Notes: generated from the sequence alone by a model not told the origin. Positions 1-9,758 are shown, counted from the stretch's first letter. The stretch: DNA of 64,000 bases from JAEUPI01 sp035499355 (GCA_035499355.1 DATJYZ010000134.1:5330-69329), one strand, 5' to 3'. A program made the numbers and translations.

Positions 1-555
1 TTCCTGCGACAGGATCCGGACGTCATCATGGTCGGCGAAATCCGCGACCTCGAAACCGCCGACATCGCGATCAAGGCCGCTCAGACCGGCCACTTGGTGA
101 TGTCGACGCTGCACACCAACGACGCCCCGACCACGCTGACCCGGATGCTGAACATGGGCGTGGCGCCATTCAACATCGCCGCCAGCGTGCTGCTCATAAC
201 CGCGCAGCGCCTGGCGCGGCGCCTGTGCGAGAACTGCAAGCAGCCCGCCGACTACCCGCGTGAGTCGCTGCTGAAGGCGGGTTACCGGGCCGAGGATCTC
301 GATGGCTCCTGGAAGGCCTATCGAGCCGTCGGCTGCTCGGCCTGCAACAACGGCTACAAGGGTCGGGTCGGCGTTTACCAGGTGATGCCCATTTCGGACG
401 CGATCCAACGCATCATCCTGTCCGAAGGCACTGCGATGGATATCGCGGCGCAGGCGCTGAAGGACGGTGTGCGCGATCTGCGGCAGTCGGGCCTGGTGAA
501 GGTCCGCGCCGGCGTCACGACTCTGGAAGAAGTGATCGCGGTCACCAACGAGTAG
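1..555 (+). CDS. pilB: Type IV pilus assembly ATPase PilB, C-terminal part (5' end outside window)
   Basis: This is the last 184 codons of the hexameric AAA-like ATPase that powers pilus extension at the inner membrane. The reading frame is open from base 1. It begins inside the Walker B region (DPDVIMVGEIRD), followed by the His box (TGHLVMSTLHTNDAP) and by two Cys pairs (CENC at about codon 77 and CSAC at about codon 112) that form the zinc site typical of PilB/GspE proteins. The N-terminal domains and Walker A lie upstream of the window. pilC and pilD follow directly on the same strand, and that order separates PilB from GspE, which would sit in a gsp operon. Confidence 0.95.
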   Translation, partial: FLRQDPDVIMVGEIRDLETADIAIKAAQTGHLVMSTLHTNDAPTTLTRMLNMGVAPFNIAASVLLITAQRLARRLCENCKQPADYPRESLLKAGYRAEDLDGSWKAYRAVGCSACNNGYKGRVGVYQVMPISDAIQRIILSEGTAMDIAAQALKDGVRDLRQSGLVKVRAGVTTLEEVIAVTNE

Positions 556-607
556 GCAACGGTTGCGGTCGATCTGGTCCACGCACCAGAGAGCCGCCGG
601 AGGAATC

Positions 608-1837
608 ATGGCAACAGCTGTCGCCGCGCGCGGCCTCAAGAACGTCAAGGAAACGGTCTACGAGTGGGAAGGCCGCGACAAGAACGGCAAGATCATGCGC
701 GGCGAAATGCGCGCGGGCGGCGAGGCAATGGTGTCGGCCAGTCTGCGACGCCAGGGCATCCTCGTCACACGTGTCAAGAAGCGCCGCACCAGCGGTGGCC
801 GCTCTGTCAAACAGAAGGACATCGCCGTCTTCACGCGCCAGCTCGCAACGATGATGAAGGCGGGCGTGCCGTTGCTGCAGGCCTTCGACATCGTCGCGCG
901 GGGCAGCCCCAATCCCAAGCTGACGCGTCTCCTCACCGACATCCGCTCAGACGTCGAGACCGGCACCAGCTTGTCGGCCGCGTTCCGCAAGCATCCGATG
1001 TACTTCGACGCGCTGTACTGCAACCTGGTTGAGGCCGGCGAGGCGGGCGGCATTCTGGAGGCGCTGCTCGACCGCTTGGCGCTGTACCAGGAGAAGACGC
1101 TCGAACTCAAGCGCAAGATCAAGTCGGCGCTGATGTACCCGATCGCGGTGATCGTGGTGGCGTTCGTGGTGCTGACCGTGATCATGATCTTCGTGATTCC
1201 GGCATTCAAGGACGTGTTCAAGTCCTTCGGCGCCGACCTGCCTGCGCCCACGCTCGCGGTCATCGCGATGAGCGAGTTCTTCGTCAAATACTGGTGGGCT
1301 ATCTTCGGGTTTCTTGGTGGCGGGGGTTATTTCTTCTTCCAGTCGTGGAAGCGTTCGGAGAAGATGCAGAAGGCGATGGACCGCATGCTGCTCCGCATTC
1401 CGGTCTTCGGGGACCTGATCTACAAGTCGGTGATCGCGCGCTGGACGCGGACACTGTCCACGATGTTTGCAGCCGGGGTGCCCCTGGTCGAAGCGCTGGA
1501 CTCGGTCGGCGGAGCGTCGGGCAACGCAGTGTTCGTCGAGGCAACGGAGCAGATTCAAAAGGATGTATCGACCGGTGCCGCCCTGACGACGTCGATGCAG
1601 ACAACCGGTGTGTTCCCGTCGATGGTGCTGCAGATGGCCGCGATCGGCGAGGAGTCGGGCGCGCTGGACCACATGCTGGCGAAGGCGGCCGAGTTCTACG
1701 AGCAGGAAGTGGACGAGATGGTCAAGGGCCTGTCGAGCCTGATGGAGCCGTTCATCATCGTGATCCTCGGCGTGTTGATCGGCGGCATCGTTGTGTCGAT
1801 GTACCTGCCCATCTTCAAGCTCGGCGCCGTGGTCTGA
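608..1837 (+). CDS. pilC: Type IV pilus inner-membrane platform protein PilC
   Basis: Polytopic platform protein (409 aa) that couples the PilB motor to pilin assembly. Two homologous T2SSF domains are visible: one around residues 70-190, where the QLATMMKAGVPL motif marks the start, and one around 270-400 (RTLSTMFAAGVPLVEAL). Each is followed by hydrophobic membrane segments (about 170-210 and 375-405). I chose the ATG at 608 because GGAGG lies just upstream (598-603) and the protein then begins MATAVAA. An in-frame start 45 bases earlier has no such site. The stop codon is followed after a single base by the GTG of pilD, so translation is probably coupled. Confidence 0.95.
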   Translation: MATAVAARGLKNVKETVYEWEGRDKNGKIMRGEMRAGGEAMVSASLRRQGILVTRVKKRRTSGGRSVKQKDIAVFTRQLATMMKAGVPLLQAFDIVARGSPNPKLTRLLTDIRSDVETGTSLSAAFRKHPMYFDALYCNLVEAGEAGGILEALLDRLALYQEKTLELKRKIKSALMYPIAVIVVAFVVLTVIMIFVIPAFKDVFKSFGADLPAPTLAVIAMSEFFVKYWWAIFGFLGGGGYFFFQSWKRSEKMQKAMDRMLLRIPVFGDLIYKSVIARWTRTLSTMFAAGVPLVEALDSVGGASGNAVFVEATEQIQKDVSTGAALTTSMQTTGVFPSMVLQMAAIGEESGALDHMLAKAAEFYEQEVDEMVKGLSSLMEPFIIVILGVLIGGIVVSMYLPIFKLGAVV

Positions 1838-1838
1838 C

Positions 1839-2753
1839 GTGCCGGGCTGGCTGCTGCACCCGGCGACACTCGCACTCATCGGCCTTGCGGTCGGCAGTTT
1901 CCTCAATGTCGTCATTCATCGGCTGCCGTCGATGCTTGAGCGCGACTGGTGGCGCGATGTGCTCCACCAACTGGGTGACACCGCGTCGTACCGACGGGTG
2001 TTCGGGTCGGCAGCGCCTGAGCCGCTGTTGCAGTCGGGCGCGGACCTGCAGGCGGCGATCGGCTCGCTATCGCCGTTGAGCCTGGCGCGGCCTGCGTCGC
2101 GCTGCCCGTCGTGCGGACATCGCATCCGGGCTTACGAGAATGTGCCGGTGATCAGTTGGCTGGCATTGCGCGGGCGCTGTTCCTCGTGCCGTGCTCGCAT
2201 CTCGGCCCGGTATCCCGTGATTGAGTTGGCGTCTGCTGTGCTGTTCGCAGCGATCGGCTGGCGCATGGGCGCCCAACCGCAGGTGTGGCTGTGGTGCGGG
2301 TTCGGTGCCGCGTTGCTGGCGTTGGCCTGGATCGATTGGGACACCACGGTGCTTCCAGATGCAATCACGCTTCCGTTGCTCTGGGCCGGACTCTTGTGCG
2401 CCGTGCTGGGTTGGACCATCGCCCCCGTCACCGCGATCATCGGAGCGGCCGCAGGCTACTTGTCGCTGTGGACCGTGTATTGGTTCTTCAAGCTGGCCAC
2501 CGGCAAGGAAGGCATGGGCTACGGCGACTTCAAGCTGTTGGCGGCGTTGGGCGCCTGGCTGGGCTGGCAGGCGCTGCTGCCGATCGTCCTGGCTGCATCA
2601 CTGATCGGTGCCGTGATCGGCATCGCGATGAAGGCGAGCGGCGCACTGCGCGAAGGGCGGTATGTTCCGTTCGGCCCGTTTCTGGCGGGCGCCGGGTTGG
2701 TCGTGATGTTGGTTGGCGTCCCCATCGCTTTGGGTTGGATCGGGTTGAACTGA
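1839..2753 (+). CDS. pilD: Prepilin peptidase / N-methyltransferase PilD
   Basis: Inner-membrane aspartic protease (304 aa) that cleaves and N-methylates prepilins. The cytoplasmic loop holds the zinc tetracysteine (CPSC and CSSC, about residues 89-115). The two catalytic aspartates sit in the WDTTVLPD segment (about 168) and in the GMGYGDFKLL segment (about 228), the GxGD signature. Several hydrophobic segments follow the expected topology. The start is taken as the GTG at 1839, one base after the pilC stop. This gives an N-terminus starting PGWLLHP and avoids an extension that would run inside pilC. Length fits the family (about 290). Confidence 0.95.
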   Translation: MPGWLLHPATLALIGLAVGSFLNVVIHRLPSMLERDWWRDVLHQLGDTASYRRVFGSAAPEPLLQSGADLQAAIGSLSPLSLARPASRCPSCGHRIRAYENVPVISWLALRGRCSSCRARISARYPVIELASAVLFAAIGWRMGAQPQVWLWCGFGAALLALAWIDWDTTVLPDAITLPLLWAGLLCAVLGWTIAPVTAIIGAAAGYLSLWTVYWFFKLATGKEGMGYGDFKLLAALGAWLGWQALLPIVLAASLIGAVIGIAMKASGALREGRYVPFGPFLAGAGLVVMLVGVPIALGWIGLN

Positions 2754-2769
2754 ACCTGCGCGCGGCACC

Positions 2770-3378
2770 ATGGCGATTCGTCGCATCGGACTGACCGGCG
2801 GCATCGGCAGCGGCAAGAGCACGGTGGCCGAACTCTGGGTGACCAACGGCGCGGCGCTCGTCGATACCGACGCGATCGCCCGATCGCTGACCGGCCCTGG
2901 CGGTGCGGCGATACCCGCGATGCGAGCGCAGTTCGGTGCCGATCTTATCGACGCCGACGGGGCGCTCGATCGGCCGCGCATGCGCGAGCTGGCCTTCAAC
3001 GATCCATCTTCGAAGCATCGCCTCGAGGCCATCCTGCATCCGCTGATCGGTACCGAGGCCATGGCGCAGGCGGCCCGCTCTCAGAGCCGCGCGATCATCT
3101 TCGACGTGCCACTGATGGTGGAGTCGTCGCATTGGCGTTCCCGCTGCGACAGGATCGTGGTAGTCGATTGCGGCGAGCAGACACAGATCGAGCGCGTGAC
3201 GCGCCGCTCCGGATGGCCTGCCGACCAGGTACGTCGAGTCATCGCACAGCAGGCACCGCGCAGCGCGCGGCGCGCCATCGCCGACGCCATCATCCACAAC
3301 GACGGTCTATCGTTCGATGGATTGCGCGCTGCCGTCCATTCACTGTGGGCTCTGTGGGTGGAGGGCGCGACCACGTAG
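2770..3378 (+). CDS. coaE: Dephospho-CoA kinase
   Basis: Cytosolic kinase (202 aa) for the last step of coenzyme A synthesis, phosphorylating the 3'-hydroxyl of dephospho-CoA. The P-loop GGIGSGKST is at residues 10-18, followed by the DTDAIAR substrate motif at about 37. The lid-like stretch with FDVPLMVES is at about 113 and the RSGWPADQVRRV segment at about 146. Length matches the family. It lies 16 bases after pilD on the same strand, the usual betaproteobacterial arrangement, so it is probably transcribed with the pilus genes or from a promoter within pilD. Confidence 0.95.
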   Translation: MAIRRIGLTGGIGSGKSTVAELWVTNGAALVDTDAIARSLTGPGGAAIPAMRAQFGADLIDADGALDRPRMRELAFNDPSSKHRLEAILHPLIGTEAMAQAARSQSRAIIFDVPLMVESSHWRSRCDRIVVVDCGEQTQIERVTRRSGWPADQVRRVIAQQAPRSARRAIADAIIHNDGLSFDGLRAAVHSLWALWVEGATT

Positions 3379-3431
3379 AGCGCTGTGAAACAATCGCGCT
3401 CCTGCACCTTGGCCTTGCGGGAGCCGATGGA

Positions 3432-4187
3432 TTGATTCTCTACGAGTACCCGTTCCAGGAGAGCGTGCGCACGATGCTGCGCCTGGAGCAGTTGTTCGAC
3501 AGGCTTGGTCAGTTGATGGTGCGCGAGACCGCCGTCGACCATCATTTCGCGCTGGCGACGCTGTTCGAGATCATGGACGTCGCGTCGCGCGCAGATCTGA
3601 AGTCCGACCTGCTCAAGGAGCTTGAGCGCCACAAGCAGCAGCTCTTGGCGCTGCGAGGCAACGCGCAGGTCGCGCAGCAGGCGCTCGATGAAGTCATCCA
3701 TCGAATCGAGCATGCCTTCGACGCGCTCAACCAGTTGCCCGGCAAGGCGGGGCACGCGTTGACCAGCAACGAGTGGCTGATGAGCGTGCGCAGCCGCATC
3801 AGCATCCCGGGCGGCACCTGCGAGTTCGACCTGCCCGCTTATTACGCCTGGCAGCACCGCGACGCCGCGGTGCGGCGCGCGGATCTGAGTCAATGGGTCT
3901 CGACCATGATGCCGTTGGCGCAGGCGCTGCAAGCCTTGCTGCAGTTGCTGCGCGACTCCGGGGTGCGGCAGCAGGTGGTCGCCCCGGGCGGCCAGTTCCA
4001 GCAGAGTCTCGCCCCGGGCAAGGTGTACCAGTTGTTGCGCGTGCGGCTGGATCCGGCCCTGCAACTGGTGCCCGAGATCAGCGGTCACCGGCTGATGGTA
4101 TCGGTGCGACTGATGCGCGCGGAGTCCGACGGGCGCCTGCGGCCGAGCAGCGAAGACGCGTCGTTCGAGATGGCGTTGTGTGCGTGA
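3432..4187 (+). CDS. zapD: Cell division protein ZapD (Z-ring cross-linker)
   Basis: Cytosolic, mostly helical protein that bundles FtsZ filaments at mid-cell. The start is a TTG at 3432, so the protein opens with ILYEYPFQESVR, matching the conserved ZapD N-terminus (ILYEYP). Length is then 251 aa, as in the family. A GGGAG site lies at about 3418-3422. The frame is open further upstream into coaE, but that extension is not ZapD-like, and the nearby ATG at 3427 is out of frame. No transmembrane segment is present. Its stop lies next to the yacG start. Confidence 0.9.
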   Translation: MILYEYPFQESVRTMLRLEQLFDRLGQLMVRETAVDHHFALATLFEIMDVASRADLKSDLLKELERHKQQLLALRGNAQVAQQALDEVIHRIEHAFDALNQLPGKAGHALTSNEWLMSVRSRISIPGGTCEFDLPAYYAWQHRDAAVRRADLSQWVSTMMPLAQALQALLQLLRDSGVRQQVVAPGGQFQQSLAPGKVYQLLRVRLDPALQLVPEISGHRLMVSVRLMRAESDGRLRPSSEDASFEMALCA

Positions 4188-4188
4188 G

Positions 4189-4410
4189 ATGACTGCCTCC
4201 GCCCCGGCCCGCTTGGTGCCGTGCCCAACCTGCGCGCGGCGCGCGGCCTTCTCTGCGTCCAATCCGTGGCGGCCGTTCTGTGGCGAGCGCTGCCGCAGCA
4301 TCGACCTCGGCGCCTGGGCGAGCGAGCGATTTCGTGTCCCGGCAGACTCGCCACCGGAGGGTGCCGAGGGGTTCGACGCCGGCACGCCGACGCACCTTCC
4401 AGGGGGTTGA
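4189..4410 (+). CDS. yacG: DNA gyrase inhibitor YacG (small zinc protein)
   Basis: Small zinc-finger protein (73 aa) of the YacG family, whose E. coli member binds GyrB. The four zinc ligands are visible as CPTC (about residues 12-15) and CGERC (about 32-36), separated by WRPF. The GAWASERFRVP segment is typical of the family. The ATG at 4189 is preferred. A GTG at 4180 in the same frame would overlap the last codons of zapD. The 3' end of the gene overlaps the -35 region of the groES promoter and a perfect inverted repeat. Confidence 0.9.
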   Translation: MTASAPARLVPCPTCARRAAFSASNPWRPFCGERCRSIDLGAWASERFRVPADSPPEGAEGFDAGTPTHLPGG

Positions 4411-4434
4411 AGTGGTCGGCTTCAACCCTATAAT
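4407..4434 (+). promoter_or_regulatory. groESL promoter (-35 TTGAAG, -10 TATAAT)
   Basis: TTGAAG at 4407-4412 and TATAAT at 4429-4434 are separated by 16 bases, a near-consensus housekeeping promoter. Transcription should start around 4441, at the left edge of the CIRCE operator. The CCC before TATAAT also resembles a heat-shock sigma-32 -10 element, so dual recognition is possible. An 8-bp perfect inverted repeat (4405-4412 with 4420-4427) covers the -35 element. Confidence 0.8.
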
Positions 4435-4442
4435 CTGGCTGC

Positions 4443-4467
4443 TAGCACTCTAGGGTGCTGAGTGCTA
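4443..4467 (+). promoter_or_regulatory. CIRCE operator (HrcA binding site)
   Basis: TAGCACTC (4443-4450), nine spacer bases, then GAGTGCTA (4460-4467) is the classic CIRCE inverted repeat. It lies just downstream of the -10 element, so HrcA bound here would block groESL transcription and release it when GroEL is titrated by unfolded protein. hrcA is not in the window. Confidence 0.93.
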
Positions 4468-4571
4468 ACAGAGGGCGCGTCGCTCCGCAGGCGCATCCGA
4501 TGCTGGTAAATGTGCGCTCACTCATCGTCGAGCGCTCTGGCAGAGTCATCCGAACACTCGAAGGAGATGCA

Positions 4572-4865
4572 ATGAAACTTCGTCCGTTGCACGACCGCGT
4601 GGTCGTCAAGCGCCTGGAGAACGAAACAAAGACCGCCTCGGGCATCGTGATCCCCGACAACGCAGCCGAGAAGCCCGATCAGGGCGAAGTGCTCGCAGTG
4701 GGACCGGGCAAGCGCAACGACAAGGGCGACTTCGTGACGCCCAACGTCAAGGTCGGCGACCGCGTTCTGTTTGGCAAGTACAGCGGCCAGACCGTCAAGG
4801 TGGACGGTGACGAGCTGTTGGTGATGCGCGAAGAAGACCTCTTCGCCGTCATCGAGAAGAAGTGA
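4572..4865 (+). CDS. groES: Co-chaperonin GroES (Hsp10)
   Basis: Forms the heptameric lid of the GroEL folding chamber in the cytosol. The 97-residue protein begins MKLRPLHDRVVVKR and carries the mobile loop (TKTASGIVIPD, about 19-30) that docks on GroEL, and the C-terminal DLFAVIEKK. Start chosen at the ATG preceded by AAGGAGATGCA. The frame is open upstream to 4455 but that part is leader sequence. The leader is about 130 nt and begins with the CIRCE element. The stop codon lies inside a 9-bp hairpin (4861-4883). Confidence 0.97.
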   Translation: MKLRPLHDRVVVKRLENETKTASGIVIPDNAAEKPDQGEVLAVGPGKRNDKGDFVTPNVKVGDRVLFGKYSGQTVKVDGDELLVMREEDLFAVIEKK

Positions 4866-4883
4866 TCGCTGGCGGCGATCACT
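4861..4883 (+). other. Perfect hairpin over the groES stop codon
   Basis: AGTGATCGC (4861-4869) pairs without mismatch with GCGATCACT (4875-4883), leaving a 5-base loop. The groES TGA (4863-4865) is in the left arm. No T-run follows, so it is unlikely to be a strong intrinsic terminator. It could mark an mRNA processing or stability site between the two cistrons. Confidence 0.7.
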
Positions 4884-4896
4884 CTTCGTCGCCGGC

Positions 4897-4917
4897 CAAC
4901 TTGGCCCAGCCAGGTTG
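4897..4917 (+). other. Second intercistronic hairpin in groES-groEL
   Basis: CAACTTGGC (4897-4905) faces GCCAGGTTG (4909-4917) with a 3-base loop. Eight pairs are Watson-Crick and one is a G-U wobble in RNA. Together with the hairpin at 4861-4883 it structures most of the 125-base gap before groEL. Confidence 0.55.
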
Positions 4918-4990
4918 AGGGCCACAGGCCCGGTCGAAGACGAGAGTCGTCGTCGCGCTGAAACCCCATTTCCAAGCAGGAGAAACACAC

Positions 4991-6634
<1,644 letters not shown>

Positions 6635-6680
6635 TCGCCACGCCACGGGCACCGTCCAAAAAGGGGTGCATGTGGCACAC

Positions 6681-6713
6681 GGCCCGCGAGCGCATGCGCC
6701 CGCGGGCCGTTTT
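6681..6713 (+). terminator. Intrinsic terminator of groESL
   Basis: GGCCCGCG (6681-6688) pairs perfectly with CGCGGGCC (6701-6708) and GTTTT follows. The loop contains the further palindrome GCGCATGCGC, which can extend the structure. It lies 46 bases after the groEL stop. Confidence 0.8.
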
Positions 6714-6762
6714 CATTGGGTCGTGCGCCGGATAATTGGCCGTTCGCGATCTCTCTGCCCCG

Positions 6763-8355
6763 ATGTCTCATCGACCCACGCTAGCGGATTTCGTCGACCA
6801 GGAACTGCGGCTGTCCGAAGTGACCTTCGCGGCGATCGTCGACGCCGTGCTGAAGCAATGGCGCGAGCGCGCCCCGGTGCGGATGGCCAGCGATGCCGAC
6901 GCGCTGCGGGTCCTGCACAGCCAGCGCGATGATGTCATCCGCGTTGCCGTGCAGTCGCTCCACGACCAGACCCACGGTCGCAGCGACCCGGCCACCGTTG
7001 CGCCGCGCAAGAGCGGCAAGCTCGAGTTGTCGCTGGTCGATGACGACGAAATCACCGCAGACATCGAGGTGGCCCGCATCGTCGAGCGCAGCAATGCCGA
7101 CCTCGAAGACCCGCTGCGCGAGCTGCGTACGTACACGTCGGCGCTGGTAGGCGACGTCAACACCGCGCGCGACACCAATCCACTACGCCCTGAGGCCTGG
7201 GTGCGTGCCGTGCAGGCCGGCTTTCGCAGCCTGTCGATCGCCCGCAACATGCAGACGGCATTGCTGCGCACCGCGATGCAGCCCCTGATTCGCGCGTTGC
7301 ACGACAACTATGGCGCTGCCTGCACGCGGCTGCACGCGGCCGGCGTGACACCCGCGGCGCATCGCACGGTGGTCAACGAAGGTGTCGTCACCGAGCTCAC
7401 CGATGCGATGCGCGCGCGTCGCTCGCTCGATCACGGCGCGGATTCCGGCGAGCGCGACCTGTTGCCCGGGTCGGTGGAGGATCTGCTGTATCGCGTCGAA
7501 CAGGGCCTGCTGTCTTCACTCCCGGGTTCCGAGCGGGCCGCTGCGATGGCGCACGGCCCGTCGGTCACGCAGCGCGAACAGCCGATCGTCGAGCGGCTGT
7601 CGCAGCTCTACGACGCGATCCTGTCGGATCGGCGCTTGCCGCGCGAGAGCTTGCCGCTGTTGTCGCGCCTCTATCCCGCGGTGCTGCGGCAGACGCTTGC
7701 CGACGCGAGCGTGCTCGCCGACATCAAGCACCCGGTGTGGCAGTTCATGGATCAGCTCGGATTTCTGATGCAGACCCGCGAGGTGGGCGACCGCCAGGCC
7801 AACATCGCGCTGGCCCAGGGACTGATCGAGCAGCTGGTGGCGCAAACCAGCGCCGACGCACGGCCCTTCCTGTCGGCGGCCAACCGCCTGGTCGTGCTCG
7901 AGCGGCAGCGCTTTGCGCGCGCAGTGTCGACCGCCGCCCCCGACATCGCCATGTTGGGCGCCCGCGCGCACGATGCCTTCGGTCACTCGACATCGTTGCC
8001 GCAATCGCTCGACCCCGGCAGCAGCGACAACCTGCATGCGCCGCTGCGCCGCGACAGCGACGCCGGCACCGAGCCCGAAGACGTCGTGAGCGCCTGGCGC
8101 GCGGGTTCCTGGCTGTCGGTCTTTCTGCGCGAGCGCTGGCGCCGGGCGCTGATCCTCTGGCGGGCGCCCGGGTCCGGCCCTCTGCTGCTGCTCGACGCCA
8201 ACGAAGCCCGCCACTGGGCCGTGCGCAGCATGGCCATCGAGCGCCTCGCTGCCGAGGGTCTTGCCCGCGTCTTCTCGCCGCGGTCGCTGGTGCTCGATGC
8301 CAGTGGGCGCGTGGGTCACGTCGCCCGCGATCCAGGCCCGACGCTGTTCGGGTGA
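6763..8355 (+). CDS. DUF1631-like protein of unknown function
   Basis: Cytosolic, helix-rich protein of 530 aa with no signal peptide. The segment LRPEAWVRAVQAGF (about 143) and the helical stretch after it, with AAGVTPA, resemble DUF1631 proteins of Burkholderia and Pseudomonas, as does HPVWQFMDQLG at about 325. Members are sometimes labelled thymidine phosphorylase, for which I see no support. Most DUF1631 proteins I know of are nearer 700 residues, so this one is short. The ATG at 6763 is used; a TTG at 6736 in frame would add nine residues. It stands alone between groESL and the convergent engB. Assignment is from motif resemblance only. Confidence 0.55.
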   Translation: MSHRPTLADFVDQELRLSEVTFAAIVDAVLKQWRERAPVRMASDADALRVLHSQRDDVIRVAVQSLHDQTHGRSDPATVAPRKSGKLELSLVDDDEITADIEVARIVERSNADLEDPLRELRTYTSALVGDVNTARDTNPLRPEAWVRAVQAGFRSLSIARNMQTALLRTAMQPLIRALHDNYGAACTRLHAAGVTPAAHRTVVNEGVVTELTDAMRARRSLDHGADSGERDLLPGSVEDLLYRVEQGLLSSLPGSERAAAMAHGPSVTQREQPIVERLSQLYDAILSDRRLPRESLPLLSRLYPAVLRQTLADASVLADIKHPVWQFMDQLGFLMQTREVGDRQANIALAQGLIEQLVAQTSADARPFLSAANRLVVLERQRFARAVSTAAPDIAMLGARAHDAFGHSTSLPQSLDPGSSDNLHAPLRRDSDAGTEPEDVVSAWRAGSWLSVFLRERWRRALILWRAPGSGPLLLLDANEARHWAVRSMAIERLAAEGLARVFSPRSLVLDASGRVGHVARDPGPTLFG

Positions 8356-8375
8356 GCGCGGGCGGCCGGGGCCCC

Positions 8376-9056
8376 TCAGGCTGCGTGCTGGGACGCCCAG
8401 GCCCGCAGCGTCAGGGCAACGTCGTCGAGGCCTTGGCCGGACAGCGCCGAGAACAACGCGACGCCGATGTCGGAGTGTTCGGTCGCCACTTCGGCGAGTA
8501 GGCGCTGGGCCAGATCGAGCGCACGCTGGCCATCGCGCCGACTCACCTTGTCGGCCTTGGTCAGCAGCACGAGCAGCTTGACGTCGCCGCCGGCCAGCCG
8601 CGGCCACACGTAGCCGAGCAGCTGGCGGTCGAGCTCGGTGAAGCCATGGCGCGCATCGACCAGCAGCACGAGGCCCGTCAGGCTGCGCCGCTGCGCCAGG
8701 TAGTCGGCCATCACCGCCTGCCAGCGCTTCTTCGACTCACGCTCGACAGCGGCGAAGCCGTAGCCCGGCAGGTCCACCCAGATCGCATCGGGCGCATCGG
8801 GAGGGCCGACGTTGAACAGGTTGAGGTGCTGGGTGCGACCGGGGGTCTTCGACGCGAATGCCAGGCGCTTGTGCTGGGCCAGCGCGTTGATCGCCGACGA
8901 CTTGCCGGCATTGCTGCGCCCGACGAAGGCGATCTCCGGCAAGCCCGGTTCAGGCAGCTCGCTGACGCGGCTCGCCGTGACGAGGAAGCGCGCCGAGTGC
9001 GCCCACGCGAGCGCAGCCTTGGCGGACACACCGACGTGCGGTTCGGGCGGTGCCAT
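8376..9056 (-). CDS. engB: Ribosome biogenesis GTPase EngB/YsxC
   Basis: TrmE-Era-EngA-EngB-Septin family GTPase (226 aa) needed for assembly of the large ribosomal subunit. All G motifs are visible: GRSNAGKSS (G1, about 46), the switch Thr region after TPGRTQ (G2), DLPGYG (G3, about 95), TKAD (G4, about 166) and a G5-like SALSG (about 208). The N-terminal segment (ARFLVTASRVSELPEPG) precedes G1 as in the family. It is transcribed divergently from the cytochrome c4 gene, with only 63 bases between the start codons, a pairing common in Burkholderiales. Confidence 0.95.
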   Translation of the reverse strand: MAPPEPHVGVSAKAALAWAHSARFLVTASRVSELPEPGLPEIAFVGRSNAGKSSAINALAQHKRLAFASKTPGRTQHLNLFNVGPPDAPDAIWVDLPGYGFAAVERESKKRWQAVMADYLAQRRSLTGLVLLVDARHGFTELDRQLLGYVWPRLAGGDVKLLVLLTKADKVSRRDGQRALDLAQRLLAEVATEHSDIGVALFSALSGQGLDDVALTLRAWASQHAA

Positions 9057-9065
9057 GGCTCATTG

Positions 9066-9071
9066 TAAAAT
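9066..9071 (+). promoter_or_regulatory. Probable -10 element for the cytochrome c4 gene
   Basis: TAAAAT at 9066-9071, with TG just ahead of it (TGTAAAAT), lies in the short AT-rich patch between divergent engB and the cytochrome gene. A clear -35 was not seen. The leader would be about 40 nt. Confidence 0.4.
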
Positions 9072-9119
9072 TCGCCGGTTTTTTGCCCGCCGACCCCTGC
9101 CCGCTCCGAGGTTGACCGC

Positions 9120-9743
9120 ATGAAGTCGCCCCTTGCTCTGCTGCTCGCCGCCGCGATGGCGCTGCCCGTCGTTGCCGCCGAATCGAACGCGAACGCGCCG
9201 GCCAGACCCGATCTGGCCAAGGGTCAAGCGCTGTCGACGCAGGTGTGTGGCGCGTGCCACACCGCCGACGGCACGCGAGGCAGCCCCGCCAACCCGATCA
9301 TTGCGGGTCAGCATCCCGAGTACCTGGCCAAGCAGCTCGGCGAATTCAAATCCGGCAAGCGCAACAACGCGGTGATGAAGGGCTTCGCCAGCACGCTGTC
9401 CGACAGTGACATTCGCGACGTGACGGCCTTCTATGCCAGCAAGCAGACCAAGCCGGGCTTCGCCAAGAACAAGGAGCTGTACGAGCTCGGTCAGAAGATC
9501 TATCGCGGTGGCATCGCCGACAAGCAGGTGCCTGCGTGCGCGGGCTGCCACAGCCCCACCGGCGCCGGCATCCCGGCGCAGTACCCCCGGATCGGCGGCC
9601 AGCATGCCGACTACACCGAGGCGCAACTCAACGGTTTCCGCGCCGGACAGCGAGCCAACAGCCCGCCGATGGCCGCGATCGCCGCCCGCCTGAGCGACCG
9701 CGAGATCAAGGCGGTGGCCGACTACGTCGCTGGCCTGCACTGA
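9120..9743 (+). CDS. Periplasmic di-haem cytochrome c4
   Basis: Electron carrier (207 aa) with a Sec signal peptide (hydrophobic residues 4-20, cleaved near VVAAES) and two class I c-type domains. Haem motifs are CGACH (about 41-45) and CAGCH (about 141-145). Distal Met ligands are expected in the NAVMKGFA (about 85) and SPPMAAIA (about 185) segments. The internal duplication is typical of cytochrome c4, which passes electrons to haem-copper oxidases. In many relatives the ResB/CcsA cytochrome assembly genes follow this position, but here they do not. A hairpin at 9759-9780 ends the unit. Confidence 0.92.
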   Translation: MKSPLALLLAAAMALPVVAAESNANAPARPDLAKGQALSTQVCGACHTADGTRGSPANPIIAGQHPEYLAKQLGEFKSGKRNNAVMKGFASTLSDSDIRDVTAFYASKQTKPGFAKNKELYELGQKIYRGGIADKQVPACAGCHSPTGAGIPAQYPRIGGQHADYTEAQLNGFRAGQRANSPPMAAIAARLSDREIKAVADYVAGLH

Positions 9744-9758
9744 CTGTCGCATTGGCCG

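Noticed and set aside
9075..9090. T-run CCGGTTTTTTG in front of cytochrome c4 as an intrinsic terminator
   Set aside because: No convincing stem precedes the T-run on either strand, and its place in a divergent promoter region argues against termination.
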